From NCBI GenBank assembly GCA_029865195.1, contig JAOUHH010000186.1:1-5808 (forward strand): a stretch of 5,808 nucleotides of DNA, in the 5' to 3' direction. The stretch is from Desulfobulbaceae bacterium. Its GTDB lineage: Bacteria; Desulfobacterota; Desulfobulbia; Desulfobulbales; UBA5123. Below are positions 1 through 5,808 of the stretch, in pieces. Both the position numbers and the translations under genes were made by a program. Every line of letters starts with the position of its first letter. Positions within the stretch are counted from its first letter, which is position 1. Under the pieces are notes generated by a model, which saw only the letters and a list, made by a program, of their open reading frames with translations, was not told the origin of the DNA and did not search any database.

Positions 1-581
1 TCATCGCCAGTTTCAGAAACCCCGGCAAACGGACGGTGGCGCTGATCACCCATGTCCAGCATCCCTACGAAATCACCCCGGAGATGGCGGAAGCCGTCAA
101 TCGCCTGCGCATACGTGGCATCCCGGTCTACAACCAGCTGGTCTATACCTTTTACTGTTCGCGGCGTTTTGAAGCAGCGGCCCTGCGCCGCAAACTGCGG
201 CTGATCGGCATCGACCCCTATTACACCTTCAACACCAAGGGCAAGGAGGAGACCATCAGCTACCGGGTGCCCATCGCCAGACTGCTGCAGGAACAGCAGG
301 AGGAGGCCCGACTGTTGCCGGGCCTGGAACGAACCGACGAGGCGGTCTTCAACCTGCCCCGCCTGGGCAAGAACTATCTGAAGTCGCAGGAACACCGCGA
401 CCTGCTGGCCATCCTCGCCGACGGCTCGCGGGTCTACGAGTTTTTTCCGTGGGAAAAGAACATCTCGGAAACCACCCAGACCTACCTGGCCACCGACGTG
501 CCGATTCTCGACTACCTGCAACGACTGGCGGCAACCGGCGAGAACACCGCCAACTATCAGACCATCTGGTATTATTTTTAA
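1..581 (+). CDS. KamA-like radical SAM protein, C-terminal part (5' end outside window)
   Basis: The frame is open from the first bases of the window (residues I-A-S-F-R-N-P-G-K-R-T precede the GTG at 36), so that GTG is not the true start and the gene is truncated by the window edge. It ends in TAA at 579-581. The visible 192 residues match the end of the radical SAM barrel and the C-terminal region of the lysine 2,3-aminomutase (KamA) family. The seen motifs are LITHVQHPYEIT, GIPVYNQLVYTF and IDPYYTFNTKGKEE, which parallel the family's THFNHPNEIT, GIPLGNQSVL and RPYYLYQCD. The CxxxCxxC cluster motif lies upstream, outside the window. The canonical PGGGGK motif carrying the PLP lysine appears as PRLGK (357-371), and the aspartate in the YQCD region is replaced by NTKGK (231-245). 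Lysine mutase activity is therefore doubtful and the substrate is unknown. It converges with the minus-strand gene ending at 675. Confidence 0.8.
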   Translation, partial: IASFRNPGKRTVALITHVQHPYEITPEMAEAVNRLRIRGIPVYNQLVYTFYCSRRFEAAALRRKLRLIGIDPYYTFNTKGKEETISYRVPIARLLQEQQEEARLLPGLERTDEAVFNLPRLGKNYLKSQEHRDLLAILADGSRVYEFFPWEKNISETTQTYLATDVPILDYLQRLAATGENTANYQTIWYYF

Positions 582-674
582 TCGGGCCGGGCGAAAAAAC
601 CGCGCGGTCATCGGGATCGGCAATATCCAGGACGGCAGGCGTCGGGAACCACGATTTCACCCCGATCCGCCCCC

Positions 675-1115
675 TCACTGCCGACGTTCCGACTGGAGGC
701 GCTCCTCGGCAACCCGCAAGCGTCTGACCGCAACCGCCAGCAACTCCATGAGCGCCGCCGGTTGCGCCAAAAAGAAAGCCCTGCCGCGCTCATAGCCCAG
801 CGAGAGCAGGATGCTCTCCTCCTCAGCCCGCACCGTTGCCAGCCTGGCGCCGATAAACATCCCGTATTCCCCGAAGATATCCCCGGCCGTAAGATATTGC
901 ACCGGCGCCTCTTCGCCGGGCAGAAAAACAGCCAGCCGACCCGCCTGCACCACATAGAGGCGATCCGCCTCTTCGCCATGGCTGCAAACGGCCTCCATGG
1001 CGGCAAAATACTCGGCTTCCATGCTTTCGGCCAACAGCCTGACCGCCGAGGCCGCCATGCCGCTGAACAACCGGCAGGATTTGAGACAATCTTGCCGTTC
1101 GACGATGCTGATCAT
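675..1115 (-). CDS. stand-alone cyclic-nucleotide-binding domain protein
   Basis: This 146-residue protein is essentially one cNMP-binding (Crp/PKA-regulatory type) beta-roll. A helical lead-in (about 1-40) is followed by the beta-roll (about 41-105), with DRLYVVQAGRLAVFLPGEE around 51-69 and a phosphate-binding cassette FGEYGMFIGARLATVRA at 81-97. The cassette keeps the Glu (E83) and Arg (R91) that hold ribose and phosphate in classical sites, though it is one residue shorter than in PKA-type cassettes. A C-terminal helix (about 118-146) ends in a charged, arginine-rich tail. There is no winged-helix DNA-binding domain, so it is unlikely to be a Crp/Fnr transcription factor. Its ATG overlaps the TGA of the upstream ABC gene as ATGA (1112-1115), with a GGGGAAG stretch just upstream, which indicates translational coupling. 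The likely role, by inference, is nucleotide-dependent control of that transporter. The ligand (cAMP, cGMP or none) cannot be told from sequence. Confidence 0.85.
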   Translation of the reverse strand: MISIVERQDCLKSCRLFSGMAASAVRLLAESMEAEYFAAMEAVCSHGEEADRLYVVQAGRLAVFLPGEEAPVQYLTAGDIFGEYGMFIGARLATVRAEEESILLSLGYERGRAFFLAQPAALMELLAVAVRRLRVAEERLQSERRQ

Positions 1116-3676
1116 ATCGGCTTCCCCGGCGCCGCGCGCAGAATCTCTTCAAAGACCGAACATCCGCTGCTTAAGGCCTCAAAGCTGCCGCTGCCGACCA
1201 ACTGGCCGTCACTCATCACATGAACCACATCGGCATGCCGGACAAATTCACGGTCATGACTGATGGTGATGATGATCCGCCCCTGCCGCCATTCGTCCCG
1301 CAGAAAGGAACTCACCCGATCCCGGCTGGCCGGGTCCAACGCCGAGGTGGGCTCATCCAGCACCAGGACCCTGGTGTTCCTGAACAGCGCCCGTCCCAAG
1401 GCGACCAACTGCCTCTGGCCGCCGGAAAGCCGCGACCCGTTATGGCCGACGGAGAATTCCATCCCCTGCTCGACAAAGAAATCATTCCACGGCGCCTGGG
1501 CGAGGATACCCTCGATGCACATGTCCATCTCCCGCCGCAACCGGTGGTTTGAAAAAAGCGCCGCGCCGAACAGGAGGTTTTCCCGCCAATCGAGATAGGG
1601 GTGTATCTCCCGCTGATCAAAATCCAGCCAATGGGGTTGCAGCAACTGCCGCAGCCGCTCGATCTCCCGTGTACAGCCCCGCAACCTGCTGAAAAAAGCA
1701 GTCATGTCCGTGCCCCGTTCGCTCCATTCATCGGGCCTGGACGTCAGACCGACCAGAAAAAGGAACCGCTCTTCCCGACCGGATGACGGACCCGGATGCC
1801 CGGCCAGGCATTGCCGCCGCAACTCCCAGACCAGCCGGTGGACCTTCAGGTGCGCCAAATCACAGAAATCGTTGTACGAATCAAGCTGCAGGAGCCCGCG
1901 CGAACGTTCGATTACCAGACGACCACGCGCGATGAGCGGGGGGGCCAAAGCCGAGTCGGCCAGTCTCCGGACCAGTGCGGAGCAACCCGGCCCCAGCAGA
2001 AGCGGGAGGACCGCCTCGGCATCCGTTCTTCCACCCAGCAGCCCATCCCACACCGGCGCCGAGGGATCCACGCCGCCGGTTTCAAACGGCAGCATCTGCA
2101 CCTGTAATGCGGTGGCCGCCTGCCGCGCCTTTTGACGCAACATCGCAAGCCATTCCGCCTGCATCCGCCGGGGGGTGTCCTGTGGCCGCAAATCCAAGGC
2201 CTTCCGGCGGCAGAGGGCGGCGAGGCCTATTTTCTCCAGCACTTCCATTTCCTCGGCCGTGCAACGACATTCGGGCCGCGATGCGTCCCGGCCCACCAAG
2301 AGATTTTCGCCAATCGTGGCATCGAAGAGGACCACCTTCTGCGGCATCAAGGTGCAGAGGGCGGCCAGTTCAGCTGCGGCGGCGGGCCCCTCAAGCCGGG
2401 GCCCCATTCGATAACTGACCACACCGCCCTGAGCCGGCTGCCGCCCGAGCAACATGTTGATCATGGTCGACTTGCCGGAACCGGTTGCGCCGACAACGGC
2501 GGACCAGTTGCCGGCGCGAAAGCTGGCGCTGACCTCGCTGATGCCGCCGTGTCGCTCCCCCTCCTTGCTCCGGTATTGAAAGCTCGCCTCTTCGACCTCA
2601 ATGGCGAAATCCTCTTCCCCGCCGCCGTAATCGAAAACAATCGCACCGCCTTGCCGATTTCTTCCCTCCCCGGTTTCGTATTCAAGCAACCGTTTGACGC
2701 TGTTGTCGGCAAGCGCGTAGCCGATGCGCAGGGAAAGCAATTTGGTCAGGTTGTCGAAGACGGTGGGCAGGGCGAAAATCAAGACCGGCACCACGGAAAC
2801 GTTGGCCGCGTATTGGAGGATCCCGAAATTTCGGCCCAGGAGGATGACCAGCACCGAGACCAGCAAGGCGGTTACCGGCCAGACGATCTGGGCGACCAGC
2901 ACCCTGGCGCTGGCGATGATCCAGTCCATGAAGGCGGTGTATCTTTTTTGCTGGGGGATCTCGAAACGGCGGAGGATGGCATCGAACAGGCCGCCGACCT
3001 GGATCTCCGGCACGGCCAGCAAATAACCCTCTAAATCCTTTCGCACCTGGTCGTTGCTGTAAAAATAATCCCGGTCCGCCCGCTTGATCGGCCGGCTGAC
3101 ATAATGGGTATAGAATGTTCCCACGGTGCAAAGGAAAGCGACCACGATGGCCATCCGCCAGTCGGCAAAGATGAAAAACAACAGATTACTGGCGATCATC
3201 GCCACCGCCCACCAGCCATCGACCAGGGTCAGCCGGCGATCCACCACCCGGCCGACATCGACTTCCAAACGGTTGGTGATTTCGGCAAGGGAATGGACGG
3301 CATAGAAATCATCGTCGCGTTGCATGAGCTGGGCAAGAACCGTCTTTTCGAGATCATCGCGGGAGCGGGCAAACAGCCCCAGGCTCAAAACCGTTTTTCT
3401 CTCCGAGAGAGCGGCACGGAACAGGCCGGCCAAGAAAATGGCGGCGAGAAAGAGGAACGGGGCGTTATCCGCCGTCACGAACCCCGCCAACCAGACAGCG
3501 ATCCCGGGCCGTTCGCCCCCCGAGCCCGGATTGATTTCCTGGACCAGGGCTTGCAGCAGGGAGTTTTCCAGAAAGATGATACCGCCAGCGCAACTGCCGA
3601 TGACAAGGAGGGCGCCAAGCATGACCCGGTAGCGGGGACTGAGGATCGCCATGCAGGCCTGGAGGTCGTTCTTCAT
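1112..3676 (-). CDS. ABC exporter half-transporter with a large insertion in its ATPase domain
   Basis: This 854-residue protein has an N-terminal exporter-type membrane domain. Six hydrophobic segments are visible near residues 18-38, 70-90, 154-172, 174-194, 258-280 and 288-306. The ATPase domain starts near 358. Visible motifs are an A-loop Tyr (Y368), Walker A GATGSGKST (396-404, K402), Q-loop Q446, signature LSGGQ (750-754), Walker B VLVLDE (770-775, catalytic E775), D-loop SALD (778-781) and H-loop H807. All catalytic residues are present, so it should be an active ATPase, probably a homodimer. The Q-loop to signature distance is about 300 residues, against roughly 55-60 in typical exporters, so about 240 residues are inserted. 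ENLLVG (457-462), WDGLLGG (543-549) and ENLLFG (699-704) look like repeats of one helical-subdomain motif. The ATG at 3674-3676 is the first start after an in-frame TGA, and its ribosome binding site is weak. The gene is coupled to the cNMP-binding gene downstream. The substrate is unknown. Remembered proteobacterial ABC proteins with similar interrupted ATPase domains suggest a family rather than a singleton, but this was not searched. Confidence 0.9.
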   Translation of the reverse strand: MKNDLQACMAILSPRYRVMLGALLVIGSCAGGIIFLENSLLQALVQEINPGSGGERPGIAVWLAGFVTADNAPFLFLAAIFLAGLFRAALSERKTVLSLGLFARSRDDLEKTVLAQLMQRDDDFYAVHSLAEITNRLEVDVGRVVDRRLTLVDGWWAVAMIASNLLFFIFADWRMAIVVAFLCTVGTFYTHYVSRPIKRADRDYFYSNDQVRKDLEGYLLAVPEIQVGGLFDAILRRFEIPQQKRYTAFMDWIIASARVLVAQIVWPVTALLVSVLVILLGRNFGILQYAANVSVVPVLIFALPTVFDNLTKLLSLRIGYALADNSVKRLLEYETGEGRNRQGGAIVFDYGGGEEDFAIEVEEASFQYRSKEGERHGGISEVSASFRAGNWSAVVGATGSGKSTMINMLLGRQPAQGGVVSYRMGPRLEGPAAAAELAALCTLMPQKVVLFDATIGENLLVGRDASRPECRCTAEEMEVLEKIGLAALCRRKALDLRPQDTPRRMQAEWLAMLRQKARQAATALQVQMLPFETGGVDPSAPVWDGLLGGRTDAEAVLPLLLGPGCSALVRRLADSALAPPLIARGRLVIERSRGLLQLDSYNDFCDLAHLKVHRLVWELRRQCLAGHPGPSSGREERFLFLVGLTSRPDEWSERGTDMTAFFSRLRGCTREIERLRQLLQPHWLDFDQREIHPYLDWRENLLFGAALFSNHRLRREMDMCIEGILAQAPWNDFFVEQGMEFSVGHNGSRLSGGQRQLVALGRALFRNTRVLVLDEPTSALDPASRDRVSSFLRDEWRQGRIIITISHDREFVRHADVVHVMSDGQLVGSGSFEALSSGCSVFEEILRAAPGKPI

Positions 3677-3806
3677 CGGCGTCGGCTCGATACTGGCTCA
3701 GCGGGGAACAGAAGAAACGAACTATACAATCACGACAGCCGAAATGGTCAACCGGCCTGGGGTTGCCGGGGCAGTCGGCACCCATTCTCAAAGAAAAGGT
3801 ACCATT

Positions 3807-3835
3807 ATTAAAATCCAGCATCGTGGATATTACAA
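3807..3835 (-). promoter_or_regulatory. candidate sigma-70-type promoter for the ABC exporter operon
   Basis: Read on the minus strand, TTGTAA (3830-3835, 4 of 6 to the -35 consensus) is followed after exactly 17 bp by TTTAAT (3807-3812, 5 of 6 to the -10 consensus), in the most AT-rich part of the gap. Transcription would start near 3800 and leave a leader of about 125 nt before the ATG at 3676. This is motif matching only, and an AT-rich stretch can give such matches by chance. Confidence 0.4.
3809..3832. promoter_or_regulatory. imperfect 24-bp palindrome in the promoter spacer, possible operator
   Basis: The dyad is centred between 3820 and 3821. Nine of twelve pairs match, including perfect ATCCA/TGGAT arms (3813-3817 and 3824-3828) and outer TAA/TTA. 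It fills the spacer between the proposed -35 and -10, the usual position of a repressor operator. It does not fit the BirA, FNR or CRP consensus I know. The regulator is unknown. Confidence 0.3.
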
Positions 3836-3849
3836 CCAGAATTTGCATT

Positions 3850-3863
3850 GACCGAATTCAGTC
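3850..3863. promoter_or_regulatory. 14-bp near-perfect palindrome upstream of the candidate -35
   Basis: GACCGAATTCAGTC matches its own reverse complement at six of seven pairs. It begins 15 bp upstream of the proposed -35 on the minus strand, where an activator or accessory repressor could bind. Its short length keeps confidence low. Confidence 0.2.
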
Positions 3864-4006
3864 GGCATCGGGCGGAACATCGGGAGACTTGGCGGATTAC
3901 CCGGCTCCCGGTGTGAATGATGGGAAGGTTACGAAGGAATGATCAGCTCCGGACAGTCCCTGGAGAGAAATGGACGCGGAAGAACGACTCGACGGCAAGC
4001 AAATCG

Positions 4007-4699
4007 TCACAGCGCGGCAATAAGCGCTTCCCCAATGGGGGCAAAGGCCGCAGCCGCTTCGGCAAGATCGCGACAGCGGGGCAAACGCCCGAACACACGG
4101 CATTGACCGACTTCGGCGACAACCCGCATGTTGTCGTTGACCAGTTCCTCGTCGCCGGCGTCTTCGCTGCCGTCAGAGAAAACCACCCCCAGCACCGGGA
4201 TATTTCTGCTCCGCAGCGCTTCGAGACTGAGCAGGGTGTGATTGATGGTGCCAAGGCCGCTTTTCGCCACCAGCAGGGTCGGGGGAGCAAGTCGCGCCAG
4301 CAGATCGACAAGGAGGAGATCCCGCCTGAGCGGCACCAGCAGACCGCCCGCCCCCTCGACAATGAGCAACTCATGTGCCGCCGCCATTTCGTGGTAACGG
4401 TCCACAATCACCTGCGGATCGACCTCGCGCCCTTCGCGCTCGGCGGCCAGATGCGGCGAGGCGGGATAGATGAAACGAAACGGCACCTCCCGGCCCAAGA
4501 CGGCCATATCCAGAGACAATCCTGCCGTCTCACGACAGAATCGCCAATCCTCTGGCATCTCGCCGCCGGTACTCACCCACTTCTGGTAGCCGGCGTTACA
4601 CCGCTGCCGGGCAAAACGGAGCAACAGGCCGCAGACAAAGGTCTTGCCCACCCCGGTGCCGGTGCCGGCGACAAAGATCGTTTTCGCGCCTTCAGCCAT
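4007..4699 (-). CDS. bioD: dethiobiotin synthetase BioD
   Basis: BioD closes the ureido ring of dethiobiotin from 7,8-diaminopelargonic acid, CO2 and ATP, the step before BioB, in the cytoplasm. From the ATG at 4697-4699 the protein is 230 residues, close to the E. coli length of about 225. The P-loop GTGTGVGKT lies at 12-20 (K19, T20). Other family motifs are YQKWVSTGG (38-46, K40 matching the conserved Lys of the usual KPV motif), YPASPHLAAEREG (78-90), VEGAGGLLVPL (114-124) and GLGTINHTLLSLEAL (148-162). An upstream in-frame ATG at 4732 would add 11 Arg-rich residues inside bioC. The later ATG is preferred because it places the P-loop at the usual distance from the N-terminus and gives a short 8-bp overlap with the end of bioC. 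A purine-rich G stretch precedes it as a weak ribosome binding site. The overlap implies co-translation with bioC. In the KPV motif the Pro is replaced by Trp, but the catalytic Lys is kept. Confidence 0.93.
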   Translation of the reverse strand: MAEGAKTIFVAGTGTGVGKTFVCGLLLRFARQRCNAGYQKWVSTGGEMPEDWRFCRETAGLSLDMAVLGREVPFRFIYPASPHLAAEREGREVDPQVIVDRYHEMAAAHELLIVEGAGGLLVPLRRDLLLVDLLARLAPPTLLVAKSGLGTINHTLLSLEALRSRNIPVLGVVFSDGSEDAGDEELVNDNMRVVAEVGQCRVFGRLPRCRDLAEAAAAFAPIGEALIAAL

Positions 4700-5808
4700 T
4701 GCCCGCCCCCGCCTTACGCCCCTGCACCACAAAGGTCTGATAGGTTACCTGAAAACCGCCGTATTCGGCCAGAAACCACTGCTCCAGTTCCCGCAACCGG
4801 CCCCTGGTCAGCAGCGGCTCGGCCGCCGAGCGCCAACCGCTGGTACCGGTTTTGCGGATATGCAGCAGCAACTCCCGCAACGAACCGTATCGTCGTTGCA
4901 CCATTTCTTCCGTACAGGTGAGTTCCGGCAGCAACCCGCGCAACGCGGCACGCACCTCCGTAAGCCGCGGAAAACGATGGGGCGGCAGATCCACCCTGCG
5001 CCCGCAGACCACACTGATGCCAAGCGCCAACTCACCGAGGGTTCCCGGTCCGAACAGCGAGCAGAGCAACATCCCGGATTCATGCAAAGCCCCGGCCATT
5101 TGCGCAAGGGCGGCAAGGGGATCGTCAAACCATTGCAGGGTGGCGTTGGAGGTAATCAGATCAAATGACTGCGTGCCCGAGGTGAGATACTCCTCCCCGT
5201 CCCGGCAGAGCAGTTGCAGGCGTGACGAGTCGCCAAGCCTCTGCCGGGCGGCCTCAATCATGCCGGGGGCAAAATCAAGGGCCAGGATCTCGGCATCGGG
5301 AAAGCGTTCGGCCAACAGGGCGGTATAATTGCCGCTGCCGCAGCCGATCTCAAGGATCCGGGCGGGCGGCGATGCAGGCAACCGTGCCGCCAAACCCTGC
5401 GCCACTTCCTTTTGCACATCGGCATGGGCGTCGTAGGTTGCCGCCGCGCGCGAAAAACGATGCCGGATCGTCGCTTTCCGCGCCACCGTCCCGCATTCCG
5501 GCCAGCCGAACTCCGGATTCAAAAACAAGGCATGACCGTCCTTCTCGGAAATCGCAACCGTCGCCCCCGGCAGCTCCGCCATCTCCGCCACCGGCGCGAT
5601 GATATCCCGGCGGCCATGCAGCAGGTGTACATCGTTGACGCCGATCCCGGCTCCGGCAACCGGCGCGGTCATAAGGTAATCAAGGCCACGATGCAACAGC
5701 GCAAGGTCCATCGCCGCCAGATAGCGCTCCTGCAACGCCTCGATAAAACGTGCATAGACGGCCCGCTCGCCCATGAAACATTTTCGGTAAAAGGAGCGCA
5801 TGAAGGCG
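4692..5808 (-). CDS. bioC: BioH-like hydrolase (C-terminal part) fused to BioC malonyl-ACP O-methyltransferase; 5' end outside window
   Basis: The frame is open past the right edge (GCC TTC codons precede the ATG at 5799-5801), so that ATG is internal. Counting from it, residues 1 to about 98 resemble the end of an alpha/beta-hydrolase of the BioH type: helical lid, then HLLHGRRDIIAP with the acid D66, then SEKDGHALFLNPEF with the catalytic His H90. The nucleophile Ser would lie upstream, outside the window. From about 110 to 369 is a full BioC. Visible parts are the family opening RHRFSRAAATYDAHADVQ (113-130), SAM motif I ILEIGCGSGNYT (149-160), the acidic LALD that follows (173-176), SNATLQWFDDPLAALAQM (218-235), and a C-terminal LLLHIRKTGT (311-320) and TYQTFVVQG (353-361). 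BioC methylates the malonyl thioester so that fatty acid synthesis can build the pimeloyl chain, and BioH removes the methyl ester at the end, so the fusion joins the first and last steps. The stop overlaps the bioD start by 8 bp. Confidence 0.88.
   Translation of the reverse strand, partial: AFMRSFYRKCFMGERAVYARFIEALQERYLAAMDLALLHRGLDYLMTAPVAGAGIGVNDVHLLHGRRDIIAPVAEMAELPGATVAISEKDGHALFLNPEFGWPECGTVARKATIRHRFSRAAATYDAHADVQKEVAQGLAARLPASPPARILEIGCGSGNYTALLAERFPDAEILALDFAPGMIEAARQRLGDSSRLQLLCRDGEEYLTSGTQSFDLITSNATLQWFDDPLAALAQMAGALHESGMLLCSLFGPGTLGELALGISVVCGRRVDLPPHRFPRLTEVRAALRGLLPELTCTEEMVQRRYGSLRELLLHIRKTGTSGWRSAAEPLLTRGRLRELEQWFLAEYGGFQVTYQTFVVQGRKAGAGNG

Larger units (their letters stand above)
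3677..4006. other. 330-bp intergenic region between bioD and the ABC exporter gene
   Basis: No coding region is supported here. Both flanking genes are on the minus strand, so the region carries the end of the biotin transcript and the start of the exporter transcript. The part at about 3785-3860 is clearly more AT-rich than its surroundings and holds the promoter candidate. CAGTCGGCA occurs twice as a direct repeat (3772-3780 and 3859-3867), on either side of that promoter, and CATCGGG occurs twice 12 bp apart (3866-3872 and 3878-3884). No recognisable riboswitch or tRNA was seen. No strong hairpin with a T-run follows bioD on the minus strand, so read-through from bioD into the exporter genes cannot be excluded. 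Confidence 0.6.

Noticed and set aside
582..674. Bidirectional terminator in the convergent gap
   Set aside because: Only 4- to 7-bp inverted matches were found (for example GACG...CGTC), with no T-rich tail on either strand.
675..1115. Crp/Fnr transcription factor
   Set aside because: The protein ends after the cNMP-binding roll and one C-terminal helix. There is no helix-turn-helix domain.
2132..3034. Plus-strand 300-codon open frame antisense to the ABC gene
   Set aside because: It is antisense to the conserved Walker A and membrane-domain coding sequence, with no recognisable motif or ribosome binding site.
1112..3676. Biotin transporter, because of its place next to bioC and bioD
   Set aside because: The architecture is a fused membrane-plus-ATPase exporter, not a BioMNY/ECF importer, and a 330-bp gap with its own promoter candidate separates it from the biotin genes.
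3465..3848. Minus-strand 127-codon open frame starting in the intergenic region and running into the exporter gene
   Set aside because: It has no ribosome binding site at its ATG (3846-3848), and most of it lies out of frame inside the well-supported ABC gene with Pro/Arg-rich, low-complexity content. It is a shadow frame.
3841..3960. Riboswitch in the intergenic region (GGTGTGAAT and GGGAAGG look faintly like cobalamin or FMN elements)
   Set aside because: The order and spacing of the conserved blocks do not fit any class I know, and on the minus strand, the only direction with a downstream gene, the motifs are absent.
3947..3965. Hairpin after bioD (CTCCGG and CC..GGAG arms) as a terminator
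   Set aside because: The stem is short with a bulge, and no T-run follows on the minus strand.
3917..4921. Plus-strand 334-codon open frame antisense to bioD and bioC
   Set aside because: It lies opposite two recognised biotin genes, its translation is Arg/Pro/Gln-rich without family motifs, and long antisense frames are expected in GC-rich DNA.

Overview
This window holds three gene blocks from a GC-rich bacterium. The style of the proteins (a KamA-like radical SAM protein with a PRLGK motif, BioD with a YQKWVSTG motif, a long ABC exporter beside a small cyclic-nucleotide-binding protein) suggests a deltaproteobacterium in the broad sense (Desulfobacterota or Desulfuromonadota). That placement is inference from remembered family style, not a search result.

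Left edge (1-581, + strand): the C-terminal part of a KamA/lysine-2,3-aminomutase-like radical SAM protein. Its frame is open to the window edge. It converges across a 93-bp gap (582-674, no convincing terminator) with a minus-strand pair.

Middle (675-3676, - strand): a two-gene operon. The first gene encodes an 854-residue ABC exporter half-transporter (six predicted membrane helices plus a nucleotide-binding domain). Its TGA overlaps the ATG of the second gene as ATGA. The second gene is a 146-residue stand-alone cyclic-nucleotide-binding domain with no DNA-binding domain. The exporter is the most unusual object here: its ATPase domain is split by about 240 extra residues between the Q-loop and the LSGGQ signature, and the ENLLxG-type motif that opens the ABC helical subdomain occurs about three times. 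The exported substrate is unknown.

Intergenic region 3677-4006 (330 bp): no gene is supported. It contains a plausible sigma-70-type promoter for the exporter operon, with a 24-bp imperfect palindrome covering the -35/-10 spacer and a second 14-bp palindrome just upstream.

Right part (4007-5808, - strand): biotin synthesis genes. A large gene entering from the right edge fuses the C-terminal part of a BioH-like alpha/beta-hydrolase to a complete BioC methyltransferase. It overlaps by 8 bp with bioD (dethiobiotin synthetase). The BioC and BioH activities open and close the methyl-ester-masked pimeloyl-ACP route, and BioD acts near the end of biotin assembly, so the genes belong to one pathway. 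Nothing in the sequence ties the exporter operon to biotin beyond its position downstream on the same strand.
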